Source: Pseudomonadota bacterium (GTDB taxonomy: Bacteria; Pseudomonadota; Alphaproteobacteria; Rhodospirillales; 2-02-FULL-58-16). Taken from it: a DNA stretch of 11,439 bases. Location of the stretch: assembly GCA_022560215.1 (NCBI GenBank), contig JADFTO010000069.1:1-11439 (forward strand), written 5' to 3'. The position numbers and the translations under genes are program-made. Under the pieces are notes generated by a model. It had not been told where the DNA came from and made no database searches. It was given only the letters and a program-made list of their open reading frames with translations. Within the stretch, counting starts at the first letter, position 1; the number at the start of each line of letters is the position of its first letter. Positions 7,034 through 11,439 of this stretch are shown piece by piece.

Positions 7034-7603
7034 TCAGAAGGAGGAGTCCGGGAGTTTCAGGAACTCCCGTTCCTCCGCCGTCGATTCCCGGCCGACGATT
7101 CCGTTGCGGTGGGGAAAACGGCCGAAGCGGGCGATAATATCCCGGTGCCGGATGGCGAAGTCCAGCATGTTTCCGAAATCCAGGGCTTCGAACAGGCGGA
7201 CGGAACGTTCCTGGACGGCCAAATCCTCGCCGTGCTGCCAGGGCATGTAGAGGAAGGCCCTCTCGGCGGGAATGAGGGTCCGGTCGAACCCCCTCTCGAT
7301 CGCCTTTTCCGAGATCGCCAGCGCCTTGGCGTCCGTCCCGAAGGCCCTTGGCGTATCGCGGAACATGTTTCGCGGGAACTGGTCGAGCAGGATGACCAGG
7401 GCGAGACTGCCGCGCGCGTCGTCGGCGAGGCCATCGAGGGCACCGGATTCCGCGCCCTCGAAACCGTCGCGGAAACGGGCGGCGACCTCTTCGTCGAAGG
7501 CGGGATCATTCTTCCACCATATCTTTAGGTTTTCACCGTAACTATCTGAATTCTCTTGACCAAACCAGAATTCAAGCACGCGTCCGGTGATGCGCGCGCC
7601 CAT
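7034..7603 (-). CDS. DUF924 family protein
   Basis: This 189-residue protein is all-helical and probably cytoplasmic, as no signal peptide is seen. Family signatures are VLEFWFG at the N-terminus, LVILLDQFPRNMFRDTPRAF in the middle, then FLYMPWQHGEDLAVQERSV and FAIRHRDIIARFGRFPHRN near the C-terminus, ending in the usual ESTAEEREFL. DUF924 proteins resemble TPR-like helical folds and have no established function, so none is given. It is the last gene of a three-gene minus-strand operon after DUF1194. ATG 7603 is preferred (AAGGTGG just upstream), but a GTG at 7612 with AGGGGAG five bases before it would add three residues and almost touch the DUF1194 stop. Either start implies translational coupling. 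The stop lies 8 bp from the convergent CHAT gene stop. Confidence 0.9.
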   Translation of the reverse strand: MGARITGRVLEFWFGQENSDSYGENLKIWWKNDPAFDEEVAARFRDGFEGAESGALDGLADDARGSLALVILLDQFPRNMFRDTPRAFGTDAKALAISEKAIERGFDRTLIPAERAFLYMPWQHGEDLAVQERSVRLFEALDFGNMLDFAIRHRDIIARFGRFPHRNGIVGRESTAEEREFLKLPDSSF

Positions 7604-7613
7604 ATTCCCCACC

Positions 7614-8357
7614 TTATCTCCCCTTATGCTGGGTGTTGGGCCATGTTTTTGGCGGAGGCAGGCTGGCGATCTCCAGGATCAGTTTCTTGAGGATGGCGGC
7701 GGCCATCTCCTTGCGGCTTTCGGCGATGGTGACGAAGGCGCCCAGGCCGCCGATGACGTCGTTCCGGTAGTGCTCTTCCAGGGCTTCGCCCCCGGGCCCG
7801 GGGAAACCGCCCCCCGGCGACTTGACCACCAGGGCGTTGATGGTGATGCCGTGGGCAAAGGCGAGGGCCTTGACCTCGATCAGGGACCGGCCGCCGATCT
7901 GCGGCCCGTCGCCCGAGACGTCGATGATCTTTCTCGTCCCCCGATAGGCGCTGCCGGCGATCAGTTCCGTCGAATAGGCGATCGCCTCGCTGATGGAGTT
8001 GAATCCCTCCGCCATGCGGGGGGTGCTGGTCAGTTGGCTGGCGAAGGCGGCGGCGGATTCAGGCCCGTCGATTCTCGTCCAATCGACGATGGTGTGCTGG
8101 GAATGGGGCCCGCCCCACTCGATGTAGGCGATGACGATGGCCTGATTAAAACCCCCGCGAATGGCGCCCAAGACCTGGGGATGGGTGATCGCGGCGGCGT
8201 AGCCCTCCCGCTGGAAGCGAAGCTCGTTGTCGTCGATGGAGCCGGACCCGTCGGCGGCAAGCACCAGTTCCAGGTCCACCGCCTCGGCCGCGCCGGGGCC
8301 CGACGACGGAACGAGGGAGGCCGCAAGCAGAAGCACCAGCGCCAGATTCCTGCCCAT
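7614..8357 (-). CDS. DUF1194 protein, exported, von Willebrand factor A-like
   Basis: This 247-residue protein has an N-terminal signal peptide (about residues 1-26: MGRNLALVLLLAASL, then small residues to AEA), so it is periplasmic or secreted. The mature start VDLELVLAADGSGSID carries the DxSxS metal site of VWA domains (D36, S38, S40), and VSGDG supplies the later Asp near residue 150. SISEAIAYS is the helix in the third metal loop. IEWGG and FNSISEAI are typical of the DUF1194 family, which is mostly known from proteobacteria and has no assigned function. VWA-like folds bind protein partners through the metal. ATG 8357 lies two bases after the stop of the preceding CNB gene, so the two are surely cotranscribed and probably translationally coupled. 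An upstream TTG at 8375 was set aside because the signal peptide begins naturally at MGRN. Confidence 0.88.
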   Translation of the reverse strand: MGRNLALVLLLAASLVPSSGPGAAEAVDLELVLAADGSGSIDDNELRFQREGYAAAITHPQVLGAIRGGFNQAIVIAYIEWGGPHSQHTIVDWTRIDGPESAAAFASQLTSTPRMAEGFNSISEAIAYSTELIAGSAYRGTRKIIDVSGDGPQIGGRSLIEVKALAFAHGITINALVVKSPGGGFPGPGGEALEEHYRNDVIGGLGAFVTIAESRKEMAAAILKKLILEIASLPPPKTWPNTQHKGR

Positions 8358-8359
8358 GG

Positions 8360-8794
8360 TTACTTGCGCCGCCAATTGGCCCAGTTGACTTCGTTGTCGC
8401 TTTGCATGAGATCATCAGCCATCTCGCGGACCCTGTTCACCATGAGCCGCATGATTCCCCGCATGACCGGGTCCATTTCCTCGATGCGGCGTCGAAATTC
8501 TTCGCGCGACATGGCGTTGACCACGGTCGTGTCAACGGCGATGGCGCTTGCCATGTGGGCCCTGCCGTCGAAGAGGGCCATCTCCCCGATGACGTCGCCC
8601 GGGCCCCGGGTCGCCAGCAACTGCGGGTTCTTGCTGAGCCGGCCGATTCTGATTTCCACCTTCCCCCTCATGATGACGTAGGCGGCGTTTCCGAATTCCC
8701 CCTCCTTGGTGAGAAAGTCGCCTATCTGGAAGGTCAAACGCGTGAACTTGGCGTCATCATCGTCGCTATCATCATCGCTATCATCGTCGCTCAT
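8360..8794 (-). CDS. Stand-alone cyclic nucleotide-binding (CNB) domain protein
   Basis: This 144-residue cytoplasmic protein consists of an acidic head (residues 2-14, SDDD repeats) and one CAP_ED/CNB domain (about 16-105) with a short helical tail. The phosphate-binding cassette is intact: IGEMALFDGRAHMASA has E71 for the ribose and R78 for the cyclic phosphate. The front half (GDFLTKEGEFGNAAYVIMRGKVEI) matches the beta-barrel of Crp-type domains. There is no helix-turn-helix after it, so it is not a transcription factor of the Crp type. It may act by binding a partner when cAMP or cGMP is bound. It is the first gene of the operon with DUF1194 and DUF924 and is divergent from an adenylate cyclase, which supports cAMP as the ligand (inference). 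ATG 8794 has AAGGGA upstream; a TTG further out at 8881 would add an unlikely 29 residues. Confidence 0.9.
   Translation of the reverse strand: MSDDDSDDDSDDDDAKFTRLTFQIGDFLTKEGEFGNAAYVIMRGKVEIRIGRLSKNPQLLATRGPGDVIGEMALFDGRAHMASAIAVDTTVVNAMSREEFRRRIEEMDPVMRGIMRLMVNRVREMADDLMQSDNEVNWANWRRK
8757..8792. repeat. Three 12-bp tandem repeats inside the CNB gene
   Basis: On the + strand the unit TCATCGTCGCTA occurs at 8757-8768, 8769-8780 (one change, G to A) and 8781-8792 (last two bases differ). On the coding strand each unit gives Ser-Asp-Asp-Asp, forming the acidic N-terminus of the CNB protein. Being 12 bp, changes in copy number would keep the reading frame. Confidence 0.8.
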
Positions 8795-8861
8795 GGCGGC
8801 ATCCCTTCGTTCCCAAACCTTGCGCCTGGGGATTGGGAGTCCCCTCCCGGGACATACAAAT

Positions 8862-8888
8862 AACATATCCGGCGCCGGCAATCTTCAA
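8862..8888 (-). promoter_or_regulatory. Possible promoter of the CNB-DUF1194-DUF924 operon
   Basis: Reading the minus strand, TTGAAG (8888-8883) and TATGTT (8867-8862) are 15 bp apart, shorter than ideal. They sit in the most AT-rich patch of the divergent region, about 70 bp before the CNB start. Support is positional and moderate at best. Confidence 0.3.
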
Positions 8889-8901
8889 GCGCCGCGCTTG
8901 A
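8885..8901. promoter_or_regulatory. Perfect 7-bp palindrome, candidate operator
   Basis: TCAAGCG (8885-8891) and CGCTTGA (8895-8901) are perfect inverted repeats around CCG. The left arm overlaps the possible -35 of the minus-strand operon. The site lies between two divergently transcribed units, as an operator for a dimeric repressor would. It could also just form a hairpin in a transcript; no T-run follows on either strand. Confidence 0.4.
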
Positions 8902-8952
8902 GCGGCCGGAGGCGGGATTCCTTTTGAATGGGAATCGCTCTACAGTGTGGCT

Positions 8953-9124
8953 AGAGCACTATCGGGCTAGTTGGGATCAATTTGATGGGAGCAAATCGGT
9001 TCATCCGGGCAGGCGCGGCACGCCCAGCGATGCGGTGCAGTCTCGCTGCGCGCCGCAACGCACCCGGGGGCTGCCCCACCGGAGGCCGCAGGTCAAATGG
9101 TCCCAACTAGCCCGATAGCGCTCT
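8953..9124. mobile_element. 172-bp MITE-like element with 31-32-bp terminal inverted repeats
   Basis: The left end (8953-8984) begins AGAGCACTATCGGGCTAG. The right end (9094-9124), read in reverse complement, begins AGAGCGCTATCGGGCTAG. The two ends match for about 31 positions with two base changes and one extra A, continuing through TTGGGA and TTTG. Between them are about 109 bp of GC-rich DNA without a credible gene. This is the structure of a non-autonomous miniature inverted-repeat element moved by an IS transposase in trans. A link to an IS5-like or IS630-like family is only a guess. No clear target-site duplication is visible. It ends 15 bp before the start of the cyclase gene and so must contain or displace part of its promoter and leader. 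Confidence 0.65.
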
Positions 9125-9139
9125 CGGCGGATTGAAGGC

Positions 9140-11092
9140 ATGGTCAGACACCTTTCAGCCCGGGAAATCCTCGCCGTTCTCGCCATCGTCGTGCTGACGG
9201 GGGCGGGGAGCGCCCTGCTGCCCCGGGCTTTGCCCATGGTCCAGGCGGCCGAGAACTGGCTCGCGGATTTCCGCTTCGCCAGCCTTTCTGCGCCGGAACC
9301 CCAGAACGACCAGATCGTGATCGTCGCCATCACCGAGGATACCCTGGCGACCCTGCCCTACCGCTCGCCCATCGATAGGGAGTTTCTGGCCAAGCTGCTC
9401 AGCAGCCTCGAGGCCGCGAAACCCCGGGCCATCGGCCTGGACATCCTTTTCGACCAGCCGACGCAGCCGGCCAAGGACGCGGCCTTGCGCCGGCGCTTGC
9501 TGGCCTCGACGGTTCCCATCGTCTTGGCCACGGCGGCAACGAACAGCGACCTCACGGAACGGCAGGCCGCTTACCTGAAGCTCTTCACCGATGGCTTGGA
9601 CGTGGGCCCCGTCAACCTGGTCAAGGACCGGGCCGACGGCACGGTGCGCTGGATTTTCGCCGGCGAGACGGTGGATGGCCAGTGGAAGCCGGGATTCGTC
9701 GGCGCGCTGGCGGGCGCCATCGGCTTGGCCGCGCCGAGGCAGGACCCGCCCCTTGCCTATCGGGGCCGTCCCGGCAAGGGGGAGTCCGCCTTCCGCATAT
9801 ATCCGGCCCATACGGCGGGGTTTTTGCCCAAGAAGTGGTTCGCCGGAAAGATCATCCTCATCGGCGCCGTTCTCCCCCGGGGCGACCGCCACCGGACTCC
9901 CTATGCCGCCGTCGAAGGCGCCCGGGCCGGGGCCCTGCCCGGGGTGCTCATTCACGCCCATGCGTTGGCGCAACTGCTCGACGGGCGGGAGCCGCCGAAA
10001 CTGGGCACCAGCGCCGAGGCGGCCTTGATCCTGCTGCTGGCGGCCGCGGGCATGCTGTTCGCCGCCATCGACATACCCCTTGCCTTGAAGAGCGGAGGAT
10101 TCCTGATCGCCATCGTGCTCTACTGGGTCGGAGGCTTCGCGCTCTACGGCTACGGCGGCATGATGATCCCGCTGCTGACGCCGAGCTTCGGTTTCGCCGC
10201 AAGCTCGGGCGTCGGCATCGCCTATCTCGGCCGGCGCGACAGGAAACAGAAGAAATTCATTCGCCAGGCCTTCTCCCGCTACGTATCTCCCGGCATCGTC
10301 GACCAACTGGTGGCGGACCCAACGCAGCTGAACGTCGGCGGCGAAAGGCGGGAACTCACCTACCTGTTTACCGATCTTGCCAATTTCACGTCGCTCACCG
10401 AGAAGACGGAGCCGGCGGTGTTGGTGCCGCTGCTCAACGAGTATCTCAGCGAAATGTGCCGGATTTTGTTCAAACACGGCGCCACGATTGATAAAATCGT
10501 CGGCGATGCCGTGGTCGGATTTTTCAACGCCCCCGTAGACCAGGAAGACCACCCAGCCAGGGCCGTGGCGGCGGCGCTGGAAATGGACGGATTCGGCCAG
10601 GCATTCATCGTAAAGCAGGCCGAACTGGGGCTGAAATTGGGCATCACCCGCATCGGCGTGCACTCGGGCGTTGCCGTGATCGGCAACTTCGGCGGCGAGA
10701 CCTTCTTCGATTACACGGCCCATGGCGACATGGTGAACACGGCGGCCCGGCTGGAAAGCGTCAACAAACATCTCGGCACCCGGGTTTGCATCAGCGGGGT
10801 GACGGCGGCGCGCTGCCCCGGGATGGCGTTCCGTCCCGTCGGCGAGTTGGTGCTCAAGGGAAAAAGCGTGGGCATAGAGGTCTTCGAACCTCTTGCCGAC
10901 GGCTGGGCGGACAGCCCGGCCGCCGCCGCTTACAGCGATGCCTTCGAGAAAATGCAGCGGCACGATCCCGGCGCTGGCGAAGCGTTCCGGGAGGTGATAA
11001 GGATCAATCCGGATGACGGACTGGCGAGGTTTCACCTGGGCCGCCTGGAGGGGGGCGAGACGGGCGCGAAAATCGTCATGGGAGAGAAATGA
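9140..11092 (+). CDS. CHASE2 domain class III adenylate cyclase
   Basis: This is a 650-residue inner-membrane signal protein. One N-terminal membrane helix (about 9-27) is followed by a periplasmic CHASE2 sensor (about 35-285; FRFASLS, VIVAITEDTL, AIGLDILFD and KIILIGAV are typical). Three close membrane helices follow (about 292-312, 319-338, 341-363), then the linker FIRQAFSRYVSPGIVDQL and a cytoplasmic class III cyclase domain (about 400-585). Metal residues are D412 (LFTDLANFTS) and D456 (KIVGDAVVGFF). K452 and T526 occupy the adenine-recognition positions, and N533 and R537 (NTAARLE) the transition-state positions. All are present, so active cAMP synthesis is predicted. The tail (about 600-635) resembles one TPR-like helix pair. 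The ATG has only a weak or closely spaced GAAGG, and the leader is occupied by a MITE-like element. The stop overlaps the next gene by one base. Confidence 0.95.
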   Translation: MVRHLSAREILAVLAIVVLTGAGSALLPRALPMVQAAENWLADFRFASLSAPEPQNDQIVIVAITEDTLATLPYRSPIDREFLAKLLSSLEAAKPRAIGLDILFDQPTQPAKDAALRRRLLASTVPIVLATAATNSDLTERQAAYLKLFTDGLDVGPVNLVKDRADGTVRWIFAGETVDGQWKPGFVGALAGAIGLAAPRQDPPLAYRGRPGKGESAFRIYPAHTAGFLPKKWFAGKIILIGAVLPRGDRHRTPYAAVEGARAGALPGVLIHAHALAQLLDGREPPKLGTSAEAALILLLAAAGMLFAAIDIPLALKSGGFLIAIVLYWVGGFALYGYGGMMIPLLTPSFGFAASSGVGIAYLGRRDRKQKKFIRQAFSRYVSPGIVDQLVADPTQLNVGGERRELTYLFTDLANFTSLTEKTEPAVLVPLLNEYLSEMCRILFKHGATIDKIVGDAVVGFFNAPVDQEDHPARAVAAALEMDGFGQAFIVKQAELGLKLGITRIGVHSGVAVIGNFGGETFFDYTAHGDMVNTAARLESVNKHLGTRVCISGVTAARCPGMAFRPVGELVLKGKSVGIEVFEPLADGWADSPAAAAYSDAFEKMQRHDPGAGEAFREVIRINPDDGLARFHLGRLEGGETGAKIVMGEK

Positions 11093-11439
11093 TGCGAATA
11101 TTCCTTACGGTGCTCGGCGTCATCTTGTTTGCGCTGTCTTCCGCCGCCTGGGCCCAGGACCTGGTGATCGTGAACAGCACCGCGCCTTCGCTCAAGCCCG
11201 GACAGATGGTCGAGTCCGACTCCCCCATCGAGGTGCCGGCCGGCGCCAGCGTCACCCTGGTCTCCGAGAGCGGCAAAATCCTCACCCTGAAAGGCCCTCA
11301 CTCGGGCCCGCCCGGCATGGGCGGCGGGGGAGGGGGCGACGCCAACCTGCTGTCCTCGCTCTCCGGGCTGCTTTCGGCCTCGGGCAAGGAAACGTCCTCG
11401 CTCGGCACCATGCGCGCCGTCTCTCCTCCGCTGCCCCCC
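11092..11439 (+). CDS. Exported Gly-rich protein, possibly FecR-like N-terminus (runs off window)
   Basis: The frame is open from ATG 11092 to the window end (116 residues, no stop). The ATG shares one base with the cyclase stop (TGATG), so the two genes form an operon with coupled translation. A signal peptide is clear: MRIFLTVLGVILFALSS with cleavage probably after AWA, before QDLVIVN. The mature part has short beta-strands (LVIVNSTAPSLKPGQMVESD, then ASVTLVSESGKILTLKGP) that recall the N-terminal fold of FecR-like envelope proteins. A Gly/Ser-rich stretch (GMGGGGGGD) follows, then LLSSLSGLLSASGKETSSLG and a Pro-rich end. The FecR link is tentative. A role beside a periplasm-facing CHASE2 sensor, as ligand or sensor partner, is inference. 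Confidence 0.8.
   Translation, partial: MRIFLTVLGVILFALSSAAWAQDLVIVNSTAPSLKPGQMVESDSPIEVPAGASVTLVSESGKILTLKGPHSGPPGMGGGGGGDANLLSSLSGLLSASGKETSSLGTMRAVSPPLPP

Noticed and set aside
7587..8681. 364-codon plus-strand frame across the DUF1194 and CNB genes
   Set aside because: It spans two genes with recognised families on the minus strand and shows no domain of its own.
8360..8794. CNB protein as a Crp/Fnr transcription regulator
   Set aside because: The protein ends about 40 residues after the CNB barrel and has no helix-turn-helix; it is too short for a Crp-type regulator.
9155..11035. 626-codon open frame on the minus strand opposite the cyclase gene
   Set aside because: The plus strand encodes an unmistakable CHASE2-cyclase; the antisense product has no domain and biased composition.

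Overview
The window is GC-rich bacterial DNA packed with genes on both strands. The gene families and the style of regulation point to an alphaproteobacterium, perhaps of the Rhodospirillales. This is an inference from three things: an alphaproteobacterial-type class A small heat-shock gene behind a ROSE-like RNA thermometer, a DUF1194 protein, and a CHASE2-adenylate cyclase. No 16S rRNA or other phylogenetic marker is present. I see no rRNA, tRNA, CRISPR array, phage gene or complete insertion sequence.

The left part (1-3863, all + strand) is a row of apparently independent metabolic and stress genes. It starts with the C-terminal end of an alpha/beta hydrolase. Next comes a 12-helix MFS transporter whose codon use looks less GC-biased than its neighbours. 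Then an hsp20 gene follows a likely sigma-32 promoter and three consecutive hairpins, the last of which hides the Shine-Dalgarno. This gene ends in a clear intrinsic terminator. The last gene is a fold-type I PLP enzyme of the class V aminotransferase / cysteine-desulfurase-like group that lacks a cysteine in the desulfurase loop.

The right part (3981-11439) looks like a signalling neighbourhood. A 1014-residue TPR-CHAT lipoprotein (+) carries an intact His/Cys caspase-like dyad. It converges on a three-gene minus-strand operon: a stand-alone cyclic-nucleotide-binding protein with an Asp-rich N-terminus, an exported DUF1194 protein with a von Willebrand A-like metal site, and a DUF924 protein. 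Divergent from that operon is a CHASE2-class III adenylate cyclase (+). It overlaps by one base with an exported Gly-rich protein that runs off the window. The 345-bp divergent region holds a near-perfect palindrome over a possible promoter of the minus operon, and a 172-bp MITE-like element with 31-32-bp terminal inverted repeats ending 15 bp before the cyclase start.

The most interesting reading is that the cyclase senses an envelope signal through its periplasmic CHASE2 domain and makes cAMP. The binding protein next door would read the cAMP, and the exported VWA-like, Gly-rich and CHAT proteins would act in the envelope. The gene layout and catalytic residues are visible in the sequence; the functional link between the genes is inference.
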